Notes: generated from the sequence alone by a model not told the origin. A stretch of 64,000 nt of DNA from Deltaproteobacteria bacterium (GCA_013151915.1 JAADHJ010000028.1:26289-90288), one strand, 5' to 3'; counted from the first letter of the stretch, positions 1 through 8,820 are shown. Translations and numbers: made by a program.

Positions 1-958
1 CGGTCGACACCGCCACACCCTCCATATCGAGGGAAAGGAGCATCGATTCCCCTTCCACCCTGCTTACACTGAGGCTGATGGTGGAGGGGAACATCCTGTC
101 AGGACCGCCGTTGATCACGATGTCCTCTATTTTTTCGGTAAGGGTTTCAACAAGTCTCTTCCTGAATGTGGTCAACCGGCGGAAAACGTCCTCTCTCTCC
201 GTCTCAGAGAGAAAGACGGCCTCGCCCAGGCCCACGGCGCCGGCAACGTTTTCGGTCCCGCTCCGCCTTCGCTTCTCCTGCGCACCCCCGATTATCAGGG
301 GGTCGATCCTTGTTCCCTTCCGAATGTACAGTGCTCCGATGCCCTTGGGCCCGTAGATCTTGTGTCCTGCCAGGGACAACATATCCACACCAAGATCGTC
401 CACTTTCGTGGGAAGCTTGCCGAAACTCTGCACTGCGTCGGTATGAAAGGATACTCCTGCCTCGCGGGTAATGGCGGATATTTCCCGGATCGGCTGGATC
501 GTTCCCACCTCGTTGTTAACGTGCATTACGGAGACAAGGATGGTGTCGGGTCGAAGGGCCTTTCTGATCTCCTCGGGATCTACCACACCATCGGAGGCAA
601 CTGGCACATAGGTGACATCGAATCCTTTTTTAGCCAGGTATGAGGCCGACTGCATGACTGCGGGGTGCTCGATCATCGTTGTGACAATGTGGCCCTTTCG
701 GGCCGCGAAAGCGACACCCTTGAGGGCCGTGTTGTCGCTTTCGGTCCCACCGCTGGTGAAAACGATCTCGTTGGGAGATGCTCCAAGCTGGTCGGCAATC
801 CTGCTTCGCGCCTCGTCCAGGTGGACCTTGACCTCCTGGCCAAAGGAGTGTGCGCTGGAGGGATTTCCGAAAAGCTCCCCATAAAAAGGGAGCATCCTTT
901 CCCTGACCTCCCGGCGTAATGGCGTAGTCGCATTGTGGTCAAGATAGATTCTCTGCAT
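1..958 (-). CDS. iscS: Cysteine desulfurase IscS/NifS (3' end cut by window edge)
   Basis: Pyridoxal-phosphate enzyme that takes sulfur from cysteine for Fe-S cluster assembly. The reading frame is open from an ATG at 958 to the window edge, 319 codons. It begins [13 protein letters not shown], has the EHPAV histidine (about residue 98), TDAVQ aspartate (174) and the SLAGHKIYGPKG motif whose lysine 200 should bind PLP. The active-site cysteine loop, expected near residue 325-330, lies beyond the edge. The start overlaps the end of the Rrf2 regulator gene by 20 bp, giving an order cysE-iscR-iscS. That context fits a cysteine supply and Fe-S assembly operon. The family assignment is secure; IscS versus NifS subtype is inferred from the context. 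Confidence 0.95.
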   Translation of the reverse strand, partial: MQRIYLDHNATTPLRREVRERMLPFYGELFGNPSSAHSFGQEVKVHLDEARSRIADQLGASPNEIVFTSGGTESDNTALKGVAFAARKGHIVTTMIEHPAVMQSASYLAKKGFDVTYVPVASDGVVDPEEIRKALRPDTILVSVMHVNNEVGTIQPIREISAITREAGVSFHTDAVQSFGKLPTKVDDLGVDMLSLAGHKIYGPKGIGALYIRKGTRIDPLIIGGAQEKRRRSGTENVAGAVGLGEAVFLSETEREDVFRRLTTFRKRLVETLTEKIEDIVINGGPDRMFPSTISLSVSRVEGESMLLSLDMEGVAVST

Positions 959-1403
959 TATTTCTCTCCTCGTCTTCCTCAAGATATCCGGCGTCCCGAA
1001 GGAGATCCGCCAGGGTAATCGAGTTTAAAAACTCATGTACCCTGAAAGAAAGCCTCTCCCACAGGTGGTGCGTGGTACAGTAGGGATATCGGCTGCATGG
1101 GTCTTCCCCGACTGTTTCTTCGGTACACAGGAAAAGCTTCTCATCCCCCTCCACAGCTCGAATTACATCGCCTATAAGGATCTCCCCAGGGACCTTGTTT
1201 AGAACGTAGCCGCCGCCAGGCCCCTTCTTCCCCTTGACAACCCCCACCTTCTTTAACTGGTTGAACAGCTGCTCAAGGTAAGAGTGGGAGATCCCCTCCC
1301 GCGAGGAAATATCCGACAACCTGACCGGTCTCCCACCCTCCGAATTCTGGGCCAGGTCAAGAAGGGCTCGCACCGTATAACTGGCCCGGGTGGTGATCTT
1401 CAT
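939..1403 (-). CDS. iscR: Rrf2/IscR-family Fe-S transcriptional regulator
   Basis: Winged-helix DNA-binding repressor of the Rrf2 family, 154 aa. The N-terminus ([18 protein letters not shown]) and the recognition region with [33 protein letters not shown] are typical of IscR. Three cysteines (about residues 93, 103 and 109) followed by THH are placed like the IscR cluster ligands, although the first spacing is nine rather than five residues. It overlaps cysE upstream by 4 bp (ATGA) and iscS downstream by 20 bp, so it is translationally coupled. It probably senses Fe-S or cysteine status and represses its own operon; that role is inferred from the family. CymR-type cysteine regulators are an alternative within Rrf2. 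Confidence 0.92.
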   Translation of the reverse strand: MKITTRASYTVRALLDLAQNSEGGRPVRLSDISSREGISHSYLEQLFNQLKKVGVVKGKKGPGGGYVLNKVPGEILIGDVIRAVEGDEKLFLCTEETVGEDPCSRYPYCTTHHLWERLSFRVHEFLNSITLADLLRDAGYLEEDEERNNAENLS

Positions 1404-2155
1404 TTGGCGCCGGCCTTTTTGGAAGGGGACGGTTTTGTTGCCTCCTTGATGGACTTCTTCACAATATCGTCAAGTCTGCGACTGAGTTCCTCGAACCTGG
1501 ACTGCTCCTGATCTTCCTTCTCGCTGATGGCGTTCAGGCGTTTATGGAGAATGTTCACATGCTCCATGAGGCAGGTGAAAGCCTGGGCGACAGGGTCGGG
1601 CATCACCTGGTGATCAAGGTCCACCTCACCGACTTTTCTGCCCTCCTTCACCACGATCCTTCCTGGGATTCCCACCACTGTGGAGTTCGGCGGCACCGCA
1701 TTGACCACCACCGAGTTCGACCCGATACGGCTGTTTTCACCAACCTCGAATGGCCCGAGGACCTTGGCTCCCGCACCAACTACCACATTGTTCCTGAGAG
1801 TCGGGTGCCGTTTTTCTTTTTTCAGGCTCACCCCTCCCAGGGTTACACCCTGGTAGAGGGTCACGTTCTCGCCTATTTCCGCGGTTTCGCCGATAACAAC
1901 GCCCATGCCGTGATCGATAAAAAACCCCTTCCCGGCCCTGACGGCAGGGTGGATCTCAATGCCGGTCAGGAACCGTCCCACATGGGAGAGTAACCTGGCA
2001 AGAAAGAACAGGCGCCACTCCCAAAGGCGGTGGGAAATTCGATGAAGGACCACGGCATGAAATCCGGGGTAGCTGAAAACCACATCCAGTGCGCTCCGGC
2101 ATGCCGGATCCCTCTCTTTGGCAGCCCTGATGTCGGCCTTTAACGTTTCAAACAT
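1400..2155 (-). CDS. cysE: Serine O-acetyltransferase CysE
   Basis: Transfers acetyl from acetyl-CoA to serine, the first step of cysteine synthesis. The N-terminal helical part (about 1-65) is followed by the left-handed beta-helix with [18 protein letters not shown] and the GVTLGG turn (about 80-170), both diagnostic. The protein is 251 aa, longer than short CysE forms because of a roughly 70-residue tail that is charged, helical and lysine-rich at the end and not part of the catalytic fold. It is the first gene of a three-gene operon, with a good ribosome site (AGGAGAG) and a sigma70-like promoter upstream. Confidence 0.96.
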   Translation of the reverse strand: MFETLKADIRAAKERDPACRSALDVVFSYPGFHAVVLHRISHRLWEWRLFFLARLLSHVGRFLTGIEIHPAVRAGKGFFIDHGMGVVIGETAEIGENVTLYQGVTLGGVSLKKEKRHPTLRNNVVVGAGAKVLGPFEVGENSRIGSNSVVVNAVPPNSTVVGIPGRIVVKEGRKVGEVDLDHQVMPDPVAQAFTCLMEHVNILHKRLNAISEKEDQEQSRFEELSRRLDDIVKKSIKEATKPSPSKKAGAK

Positions 2156-2196
2156 GACTCTCTCCTATTCCTGACTGGAAAATTCAGTTATTGTGG

Positions 2197-2225
2197 AATC
2201 TAACTTTACTTAGGGATTTTGTCAA
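2197..2225 (-). promoter_or_regulatory. Probable sigma70 promoter of cysE-iscR-iscS
   Basis: On the minus strand TTGACA (2225-2220) is followed after 17 bp by TAGATT (2202-2197), about 40 bp upstream of the cysE start. The -35 is a perfect match and the -10 matches four of six. A/T-rich partly palindromic DNA lies between the -10 and cysE and could hold an Rrf2 operator, but no clear operator is assigned. Confidence 0.6.
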
Positions 2226-2320
2226 CTATTCCAGGGGAGAAAGTTCATTACGGTAGGACGTGTGTTTGGAAGTTGTGATAAAGCAGCCAGACCCCCAGAC
2301 CATGGTTCATGGCTTCTTTC

Positions 2321-2391
2321 TGGACTCTGGACTTTAGACCCTGGACTCTGGACTCCGCGACTCTGGACTCCGCGACTCTGGACTCTGGACT
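2321..2391 (+). repeat. Heptamer array (GGACTCT)n
   Basis: Imperfect head-to-tail copies of GGACTCT, interrupted by GGACTTTAGACC and by CGCGACTCT variants. It lies downstream of the ComEA-like gene. The array at 3031-3083, on the other side of that gene, is in the opposite orientation. Confidence 0.9.
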
Positions 2392-2431
2392 ATTTTTAAC
2401 CCGCCTCGAAACTTGGGCGCGTCGCGCCTAA

Positions 2432-2998
2432 TCAATCCGCTTCGAGGTATTTCTTCAACAGGCGAAGCTTCTTCGCTCCTACCCCACGCACCCCGTCAAG
2501 TGAATCAACAGTCCTCGTCCGGACATTCCTGGAAAGGAAAGCATACATCCTCCCCGCAAGGACAGGACCCACCCCAGGTATCAGGGCCAGTTCCTCTTCC
2601 CCGATTGAGCTCAGGTCCATGGGTATCTTCCATACCCACCTTTCCACCTGGGTCATTGTGCGTATACGCCAGCCGGAGCTGCTCCGCCAGGCGACTCCAG
2701 CCCTGGGCAGGACAAACCCGGAACACAATGGATCAACTTTAAGGCCAAGGGATAACACAGCCCCTTTAACGGTTGTTCCCGAGGGAAACAGGACCAGGCG
2801 GCCCACGGGGGTATCAGTGGCATCGAGGATTCTTGTCTCCAGAGGCGGCGGCCACGGGTCCATGGCGGCAAAAGCGGCCTCGGGGGGGAAAAGCGGACGC
2901 CTGACCCACACCCCAAGCCTCCCTAACGTGAAAACAGCCAGAAAGAGGATGAGGAGCGTTCGCGCCCTTCCGCAGTTCCATCCATTGTCGGGATTCAT
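2432..2998 (-). CDS. ComEA-like helix-hairpin-helix protein, membrane anchored
   Basis: Protein of 188 aa. An N-terminal hydrophobic segment (about residues 12-29) would anchor or export it. The C-terminal 60 residues contain two helix-hairpin-helix motifs, LALIPGVGPVLAGRM and LDGVRGVGAKKLRLL, as in ComEA DNA-binding proteins of the competence system. The middle part (about 45-125) is not recognised. I start it at the ATG at 2998 rather than the TTG at 3004; neither has a strong ribosome site. No other competence gene is nearby. It stands alone between two oppositely oriented heptamer arrays. The family is likely; a role in DNA uptake is only inferred. Confidence 0.75.
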   Translation of the reverse strand: MNPDNGWNCGRARTLLILFLAVFTLGRLGVWVRRPLFPPEAAFAAMDPWPPPLETRILDATDTPVGRLVLFPSGTTVKGAVLSLGLKVDPLCSGFVLPRAGVAWRSSSGWRIRTMTQVERWVWKIPMDLSSIGEEELALIPGVGPVLAGRMYAFLSRNVRTRTVDSLDGVRGVGAKKLRLLKKYLEAD

Positions 2999-3030
2999 GC
3001 CCAAGGGAAAGCAATATGGATGCCAAGGGG

Positions 3031-3083
3031 GTCCGGGGTCCAGAGTCCAGAGTCCAGAGTCGCGGAGTCCAGAGTCCAGAGGG
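3031..3083 (-). repeat. Heptamer array (AGAGTCC)n
   Basis: About six head-to-tail AGAGTCC units with one CGCGGAGTCC variant, upstream of the ComEA-like gene. It is the inverse orientation of the array at 2321-2391. Confidence 0.9.
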
Positions 3084-3124
3084 CAACGTGCAGCAACGTC
3101 ATTGCGGGGAGCAGCTCCTTAACC

Positions 3125-3156
3125 AAAAAAAAACCGCCCCGTTTTATGGGGCGGCT
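3125..3156 (-). terminator. Rho-independent terminator after the first NrfD gene
   Basis: On the minus strand a GCCGCCCC/GGGGCGGT stem with a short A/T loop is followed by a run of T. It starts 24 bp after the NrfD stop codon and closes the respiratory block. Confidence 0.9.
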
Positions 3157-3179
3157 TGAATGTTCCGGCGGAAGAAGCT

Positions 3180-4394
3180 TTACTCTGTGTAGCCTTTCGA
3201 ATAGTCCGCCGTCTCCTTGAGCTTCCTGGTCTGCTCTTCCGAGAATTTGAACATCGGCAGAAGCCACTCGGCAACGAAGATGAAAACAATGGGGACGATC
3301 ATGATGAAGATAGCGGTGGTAATACTCTCCCTCCCGAACAGTTCCGGACGGTACGCCTGCCGCATGCCGGCCAGGGACTTCGAGATCATCTGACCCCCGA
3401 TGACGACATTCCATCTCATGGCAAAGACCTGGATAAGGAGAAGGGACGCTGCTGTGAACGAAAGGGTGTTGGCTACCTTATCGCCCATATTCCTGTCCAA
3501 AAGGACTATGATCATGAGAAGAATGAACGGGATAAGCACCCCCATGATCATCTGGATACCGATATAGGAAAGGGCCAAGGGCCCGGTAAGCAGCTGCCGG
3601 ATGATCTCCCATTCCTCGGCTTTCTCATAAGCCAGGGTGATGATCTCCAGCATTTCCAGGGACGCGGTAATGATGAGAAACAGCCACAGCCAGCGAACCA
3701 TGGTGCCGATGCATGCCCGGTCGATGACCAACCCCTTGAGCTTCATCGCAACCTGATACATCACTATCAGGGCCGCGATTCCGGAGACAACGGCCGAGAA
3801 TATGAAGATGATGGGCATCAGGGGTGTGGACCACCAGGGATTGGACTTGAGCGCCCCGAAAAGGAATCCGACATACCCGTGGAGCAGGAAAGCAGCGGGA
3901 ATACCGATGGCCGCCAGGAACTTGACCGCCCTCCTGTCTATCTGCTGGGCCTCCTCCGAAATATCGTAGACCCCAAGAGCCAGGAGCTTATAGATCCACT
4001 GTTTCAGGCCACGGGACCTTCTTGCATAGGTTACGATATCCTTCCGGTACACCAGCCAGACCTCGAACAGGAGAATGATCATGTATCCACCGTAAAAATA
4101 ACCGAATCCGGCCATGGCGGAGGTGAAGTTCGGGGTTATCATGACATTAATTCCCCGTAGCGGATGGCCCAGGTGGAGCAGAAGGGGCCATGTCGCCACG
4201 AGCAGAAATGCCAGGGAAGCTATGAGGGCAAACCGGGCAATGGGCTTGAGGGATTCAAACTCGAATACGTGGTAGAGGGAAGACACGATGAAGGCGCCTG
4301 CCACCAGCCCTGTGACATAGGGATAAAGGACGATCATCAACGACCAAAGGATGTGAAGGTCGTTGGGAAATACGTAGCCTAGTACCTCATGCAT
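3180..4394 (-). CDS. NrfD/PsrC-family quinol-interacting membrane subunit (module 1)
   Basis: Polytopic inner-membrane protein of 404 aa that should exchange electrons between the quinone pool and the partner Fe-S protein. Many hydrophobic helices begin with HILWSLMIVLYPYVTGLVAGAF, the usual NrfD first helix. The ORF could start 12 codons earlier, but ATG 4394 overlaps the upstream Fe-S gene stop (TGATG) and gives the family-like start MHEVLGYVFPND. It is the last gene of the module tetrahaem cytochrome, Fe-S protein, NrfD. The arrangement resembles the Geobacter Cbc4 (CbcSTU) type. The direction of electron flow and the partner acceptor are unknown. Confidence 0.9.
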   Translation of the reverse strand: MHEVLGYVFPNDLHILWSLMIVLYPYVTGLVAGAFIVSSLYHVFEFESLKPIARFALIASLAFLLVATWPLLLHLGHPLRGINVMITPNFTSAMAGFGYFYGGYMIILLFEVWLVYRKDIVTYARRSRGLKQWIYKLLALGVYDISEEAQQIDRRAVKFLAAIGIPAAFLLHGYVGFLFGALKSNPWWSTPLMPIIFIFSAVVSGIAALIVMYQVAMKLKGLVIDRACIGTMVRWLWLFLIITASLEMLEIITLAYEKAEEWEIIRQLLTGPLALSYIGIQMIMGVLIPFILLMIIVLLDRNMGDKVANTLSFTAASLLLIQVFAMRWNVVIGGQMISKSLAGMRQAYRPELFGRESITTAIFIMIVPIVFIFVAEWLLPMFKFSEEQTRKLKETADYSKGYTE

Positions 4395-5185
4395 CAGCGG
4401 ACCTCCTTGTCTAGTCCGATATAGTAGCATTTCGGTTTGGTCAACATCTGCGGCTGGAGAACACCGATCCTTTCAGTGTCAATGATATGCCTCACAGGAT
4501 CATAGGGGTCCTTGACATCACCGAACATCCTGGTCCCGGTGGGACAGGCCTGGACGCAGGCCGGTCTCAACCCCCTGGAAATACGGTGATAACACCAGGT
4601 GCATTTGTCAGCCGTTTTAGTTCTGGGGTTAAGGAATCGGCTGGCATAGGGACAGGCCTGAACGCAGTAGCCACACCCCATGCACCGTTCGCCATCCACG
4701 AGAACCAACCCGTCGGGGGAGAGGTAGGTCGCACTGAAGGGACAGACCTGAACGCATGGGGTCTGGGCGCAGTGATTGCACATTTTGGGAACGTAATAGG
4801 CCTTGGACACGCCCTCGGTTCCAGCGGTGCTGGAGGGGAACCCGTAAAGGCCTCCATCGGGGGAATCAATCTCGACCGGCCGGTCGCGACCCTTCTGGTA
4901 ACGCTCCACCCAGGTCCGGTAGAACTCGTCGGGCACATCATTTTCCTTCTTGCACGCCCTGACGCAGGACCCGCAGCCGATACACTTTTTCAGATCTATG
5001 ACGTAGGAGAATAAATGAGCAAACGGATCATACCCATCGGGAAAGCCCCCAGGCTGCATATCCGTCGCCGCCGATGCAGCTTTAAGTTTCCCCGGAGCAA
5101 AGAGGGAAATGACGGACGACGTGGCCCCGACAATGGTAACACCGATCGCCGCCCGCAAGAAACTTCGTCTACTCAGATCTTTCAT
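4394..5185 (-). CDS. Tat-exported ferredoxin-like subunit with four [4Fe-4S] clusters (module 1)
   Basis: Periplasmic electron-transfer subunit, 263 aa. The start shows a twin-arginine signal (SRRSFLR, residues 5-11) followed by a hydrophobic stretch. Four cysteine groups follow: CIGCGSCVRAC, CNHCAQTPCVQVCP, CMGCGYCVQACP and CTWC...CVQACP, giving 16 cysteines for four clusters, as in DsrO/NrfC/HybA proteins. It sits between a tetrahaem cytochrome and NrfD, with a TGATG overlap to NrfD and a GAGGAG ribosome site. It should pass electrons between NrfD and the cytochrome on the outer face of the inner membrane. Confidence 0.93.
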   Translation of the reverse strand: MKDLSRRSFLRAAIGVTIVGATSSVISLFAPGKLKAASAATDMQPGGFPDGYDPFAHLFSYVIDLKKCIGCGSCVRACKKENDVPDEFYRTWVERYQKGRDRPVEIDSPDGGLYGFPSSTAGTEGVSKAYYVPKMCNHCAQTPCVQVCPFSATYLSPDGLVLVDGERCMGCGYCVQACPYASRFLNPRTKTADKCTWCYHRISRGLRPACVQACPTGTRMFGDVKDPYDPVRHIIDTERIGVLQPQMLTKPKCYYIGLDKEVR

Positions 5186-5229
5186 GCCGACTCCTCGCTA
5201 ATTGGATTCGCTGATAAACCCTGCCGGTC

Positions 5230-5742
5230 CTATATCTTGGGGTCATGAGGATCATGACATTCCATACACACGTTGGGACCAGGTTCGACGCCCATCTCCT
5301 TAAGGTGCTGGACCACCTCAACTGTTGGAAAACCCTTGGGTTTTGCCGGCTGGGCATCGTGGCATTTGATGCACAGGTCCTGAGCGGAATGGATCTCCAT
5401 TGGTGCGGTTCTTTTAAATTGGCTGGGATTTTTCATGAACGCCTCGATGCTGGGATAATCCACGTGAGTTCTCAATGGGCCGTGACATGTCTCGCAGTTG
5501 ATGACCCGGTGAGGAGTCTTAGCGATATTCTTGACCCGCTCCGCATGACATGGAGCGCAGGACTCAGGTCCGATACCGTGATTGGGTACACGGACGTTCA
5601 TCTGTTCGGCAAGGTTGGCCCCCCTGAAGTGGCCGTATTCCCCAAAGGTATCAGGCACCAGAAGCCCGCGGCCAAGCAGATATCCGAGGGAAAGTACGAG
5701 CAAGATAAGCACGGCCCGCCACAAATGTTTGCTGTGTTCCAT
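5230..5742 (-). CDS. Membrane-anchored tetrahaem cytochrome c (module 1)
   Basis: Protein of 170 aa with an N-terminal hydrophobic helix (about residues 8-30) that lacks a clear cleavage site, so probably an anchor. Four CXXCH haem-binding motifs are visible: CAPCH, CETCH, CIKCH and CMECH. Several extra histidines could be distal ligands. It precedes the Fe-S and NrfD subunits of module 1 and is probably their redox partner. It is a distant parallel of the soluble tetrahaem protein at 8833-9396. Confidence 0.9.
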   Translation of the reverse strand: MEHSKHLWRAVLILLVLSLGYLLGRGLLVPDTFGEYGHFRGANLAEQMNVRVPNHGIGPESCAPCHAERVKNIAKTPHRVINCETCHGPLRTHVDYPSIEAFMKNPSQFKRTAPMEIHSAQDLCIKCHDAQPAKPKGFPTVEVVQHLKEMGVEPGPNVCMECHDPHDPKI

Positions 5743-5775
5743 TTTTCTGCCTTTCGCAACTGGGATTGATTGAGG

Positions 5776-6387
5776 TTATTCACCTGGGGGATGATTTTCA
5801 TTCTCTCCATAGAGATCATCTGAAGAAAAAAGCCACTTCAGAAAACCCTCCCCGGCGAACCGGGTGGCGGAGGGAACCATAACAGGCTCTTCTTCAAGCC
5901 TTTCATCCGACAAAAGCCATCCGGCAAAACCGTGCCGGCCGAAACGGTTAACAGGGGGAACCACAGCAGGCTCTTCCTCAAGCCTTTCGTCCGACAAAAG
6001 CCATCCGGCAAAACCGTGCCGGCCGAAACGGTCAACAAGGGGAACCACAGCAGGCTCTTCCTCAAGCCTTTCGTCCGACAAGAGCCATCCGGCAAAACCG
6101 TGCCGGCCGAAACGGGCGGTGGGAGGAAGCATGGCAGGCTCTTCTTCAAGCCTTTCACCTGAAAAGATCCACCCGAGAAAGCTCCTCCGGCCGAAACGGC
6201 ACTCACGTGGGAGGGCTTCCGCTTCGTAAGGGAGGGAATCCGGGGAAAGAACCCAGGAGACAAAACCGTGCCGGCCGAAAGGGGACCGCTTACGGGCGAT
6301 GGGATTTTCCGTCTGAAGTTTCTCCGGTGAGAGTACCCATCGAATAAATTGAACTAATTTCATCGGGTTTAGGTTTAAACGTATCAA
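5776..6387 (-). CDS. Seven-repeat FxxWLLSxExL protein of unknown function
   Basis: I do not recognise this family. The protein (203 aa from TTG 6387, or 195 aa from ATG 6363) is made almost entirely of seven units of about 28 residues. Each has the core F-x-x-W-[LVI]-[LF]-S-x-[DE]-x-L, as in FIRWVLSPEKL, FVSWVLSPDSL, FLGWIFSGERL, FAGWLLSDERL (three times) and FLKWLFSSDDL. The hydrophobic part is followed by acidic residues and a V/P linker, and preceded by RFGRHG, so each unit could be a short amphipathic or membrane-dipping helix. There is no cysteine motif, haem site or signal peptide. The central units are nearly identical at DNA level with an 84-bp period (5884, 5968, 6052). It lies between two cytochrome/Fe-S/NrfD modules on the same strand, suggesting an assembly or scaffold role; that is inference. 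Confidence 0.85.
   Translation of the reverse strand: MIRLNLNPMKLVQFIRWVLSPEKLQTENPIARKRSPFGRHGFVSWVLSPDSLPYEAEALPRECRFGRRSFLGWIFSGERLEEEPAMLPPTARFGRHGFAGWLLSDERLEEEPAVVPLVDRFGRHGFAGWLLSDERLEEEPAVVPPVNRFGRHGFAGWLLSDERLEEEPVMVPSATRFAGEGFLKWLFSSDDLYGENENHPPGE
5884..6135 (-). repeat. 84-bp in-frame tandem repeat within the seven-repeat gene
   Basis: Three consecutive 84-bp units begin at 5884, 5968 and 6052. The first two differ at about four positions, including silent ones, which points to recent duplication. A more diverged unit continues from 6136. Confidence 0.95.
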
Positions 6388-6600
6388 GGAATCGAAGGCT
6401 CCTTAAAGCTTGTTTAGCATACCCTTAGAACGACAGCGTTAATGTCTATACCCGTTTAAAACTGAGGTCAAGGGTCTTTTTGCGAACCCATGGTCGGGTG
6501 TATGTGTTCACAATCGCAGGTCGGCGATAATCCCAATGGGACCCTTGAAAATTCCGGAATGGACAAAGGGATGCGAAAGTTTTGGACACATGCGATCCGG

Positions 6601-7869
6601 TCACAACTCGGCGCTTGTCACCGATCCACGGATGGCCGCTGATTCGCCGACCGTTGCGGCACCTCGGGCAAATCTCAGCCTGCCCGTGTAGATCGGGATC
6701 GCGACCTTCAGCATAAGGGTATAGAGAAGCGCTCCCGTCGCCCAGACCCCAAGGGAAACAAAGATCTCGGAATGGGTGGGAAAGTATTCGTAAATCTCAC
6801 CCAGGGTCCCCGGGATGAAACCCGGCACCACCAGGCCCATTCCCTTTTCGATATATACGCCGATGATAACCAGCACGCACGCCATGTTAAGGGTCACCAC
6901 ATTATTCCTCGCCCTGGGGGAGAGGAAGAGGAAAAAGGCTATCAGGTTGAATATCAGGGCCGTCCAGAGCCACGGTACCAGTCCATGGTATCCGTGAAGG
7001 CCGAAATACAGGTATTGGAAAGGCGCCAGCTGAGCGGTGCCCGAATAGAACTCCTTGAACATCTCGGCACCGAAGAGGAAGAGGTTAAACCCCATGGCAT
7101 AGGCGATCAGTTCGGCGATCTTTGAGATGGCACTGTCCTCGATCTCCAGATCGGAGATCTTCCGGAGAACCTGGAATATGATGATCATGAGCGCAGGTCC
7201 GGAGCAGAAGGCTGAAGCCAGGAAACGGGGCGCGAGGATGGACGCGTTCCAGAAGGAGCGTGCAGGCAGGCCGTTGTAGAGGAACGCCGTGACCGTATGG
7301 ATACTTATGGCCCAGGGTATGGAGAGAATCACCAGGGGTTTCACGACGGCCATACTGTATTCCATGTTATGGGCGATGCGGTACATGACATAAAAAACAA
7401 CTGCAATGTTTAAAACCAAATAGCCGTTCAGGACCAGTACATCCCACGCCAGGAGAGAGCTTGGAAAGTTCATTGTGCCGAAGAACGGAAAAAGATGCCA
7501 GACCCTGTCGGGACGGCCAAGATCGACCATGATGAACATGATGCACATGAAGATAGCAGCAATGGCCAACATCTCGCTGAAGAGCACGATCTCCTTGATG
7601 GGCTTGAAGTTGTAGATGTATGCCGGGATGACCAGGAGCACGGCCGCAGCGGCGACACCCACCAGAAACGTGAAGTTCGAAAGGTAGAACCCCCAGGAAA
7701 CCTGATCGCGCATGGCCGTGACGATAAGCCCTCTTTTCAACTGAATGACGTAGGTGCTCCACCCCAGGAGCATGAAGAAACCGAGGATGCCGATCCAGAT
7801 GTAATAGCCGCGGCTGCCCTTTACGATCTGCTTGAGGGCGATAAAGAAATGTTTTATTTGATCCATCAT
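6601..7869 (-). CDS. NrfD/PsrC-family quinol-interacting membrane subunit (module 2)
   Basis: Polytopic inner-membrane protein of 422 aa, paralogous in role to the module 1 subunit but clearly diverged. It has a series of hydrophobic helices, beginning YYIWIGILGFFMLLGW, and loops such as FFGTMNFPSSLLAWDVLVLNGYL that are typical of the DmsC/NrfD superfamily. It follows its Fe-S partner by 18 bp with a GAGGGG ribosome site. The C-terminal 25 residues are soluble. It probably oxidises or reduces menaquinol for the second cytochrome module. Confidence 0.9.
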   Translation of the reverse strand: MMDQIKHFFIALKQIVKGSRGYYIWIGILGFFMLLGWSTYVIQLKRGLIVTAMRDQVSWGFYLSNFTFLVGVAAAAVLLVIPAYIYNFKPIKEIVLFSEMLAIAAIFMCIMFIMVDLGRPDRVWHLFPFFGTMNFPSSLLAWDVLVLNGYLVLNIAVVFYVMYRIAHNMEYSMAVVKPLVILSIPWAISIHTVTAFLYNGLPARSFWNASILAPRFLASAFCSGPALMIIIFQVLRKISDLEIEDSAISKIAELIAYAMGFNLFLFGAEMFKEFYSGTAQLAPFQYLYFGLHGYHGLVPWLWTALIFNLIAFFLFLSPRARNNVVTLNMACVLVIIGVYIEKGMGLVVPGFIPGTLGEIYEYFPTHSEIFVSLGVWATGALLYTLMLKVAIPIYTGRLRFARGAATVGESAAIRGSVTSAEL

Positions 7870-7887
7870 GACAATCGTCCCCTCGTT

Positions 7888-8820
7888 CTATGTGGCGAAG
7901 AAGTAGAAAAACTTTGGATACGTATTCAGATCCTCTTTGAGCCTGAAGATACGCTTATTTTCGATGCAGTAGCGAATCTCGCTCTTCGGATCCAGCATGT
8001 TTCCGAATTTCCTCGCCCCCACCGGGCAGATCTCCACGCAGGCCGGATAGCGGCCGGGTGTATTTCTTGTCCTCTGTATACAGAAGGTGCACTTCTCGAC
8101 AATACCGTGATACCGGGGCCTGTTCCCCAGGTAATGGGTCTTGGTGTTGATCTCATCTTTCGGAATACCCGGACCGGTCCAGTTGAAATGTCTCGCTCCA
8201 TAAGGACAGGCCGCCATGCAGTAGCGGCAGCCGATGCACCAGTTGTAATCCACAACTATAATTCCATCGTCCTCCTTCCAGGTAGCCTGGGTGGGACACG
8301 CACTGACACAGGGCGGGTTTTCGCACTGCTGGCACTGGGTGGGCATATAGAAGTACCCCTCCTCCGGAACCTTGTCGGGATTATAATACTTATCGGCGTT
8401 CTCAAGATCGTTGACCCATTTGTCGCCTTTTTTGAACCGCAGAACCGTAATCCACTGGATCTGAGGATCCCTCGACTGATTGTTCTCGCCGACACAGGCA
8501 TATACACAACGGCGGCACCCGATACACCTGGACAGATCAAGACCGTAACCGAACAGGACTCCCGAAAGCGGTTTGTTGGCGGAAATATCGATATCCACGC
8601 CGTACTTCTCGGCATATTCCTGTTCAAGGCGCTTGAGGACCTTTTTCAACTCCTTGTCGTTCATTTCACGGAAGTGCTTCTGAAAAAAAGCATCCCAGAT
8701 CGAGGCGTCAGCGTCCCGGGACGGCAAAGCCAGGGCAACGGATCCTAAGGCCGCTCCCTTCAGGAAGCTCCGCCTGGCAACCTTGTGTTCGCGCGGGGGG
8801 CTGATTTTGGGTTCCTTCAT
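7888..8820 (-). CDS. Tat-exported ferredoxin-like subunit with four [4Fe-4S] clusters (module 2)
   Basis: Periplasmic Fe-S subunit of 310 aa. A twin-arginine signal (ARRSFLKG, about residues 15-22) is followed by a hydrophobic segment. Cysteine groups CIGCRRCVYAC, CQQCENPPCVSACP, CIGCRYCMAACP and CTFC...CVEICP can hold four [4Fe-4S] clusters. It is about 47 residues longer than the module 1 protein, mainly from a charged insert after the signal (about 40-80) and longer loops between clusters. The gene is 12 bp after the tetrahaem cytochrome gene and 18 bp before NrfD. Confidence 0.93.
   Translation of the reverse strand: MKEPKISPPREHKVARRSFLKGAALGSVALALPSRDADASIWDAFFQKHFREMNDKELKKVLKRLEQEYAEKYGVDIDISANKPLSGVLFGYGLDLSRCIGCRRCVYACVGENNQSRDPQIQWITVLRFKKGDKWVNDLENADKYYNPDKVPEEGYFYMPTQCQQCENPPCVSACPTQATWKEDDGIIVVDYNWCIGCRYCMAACPYGARHFNWTGPGIPKDEINTKTHYLGNRPRYHGIVEKCTFCIQRTRNTPGRYPACVEICPVGARKFGNMLDPKSEIRYCIENKRIFRLKEDLNTYPKFFYFFAT

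Noticed and set aside
5884..6135. Regularly spaced 84-bp repeats resembling a CRISPR array
   Set aside because: There are no unique spacers; the unit is in frame and encodes a conserved protein repeat.
7495..8748. Plus-strand frame of 417 codons spanning the NrfD and Fe-S genes of module 2
   Set aside because: It crosses two well-supported genes on the other strand and shows no domain.
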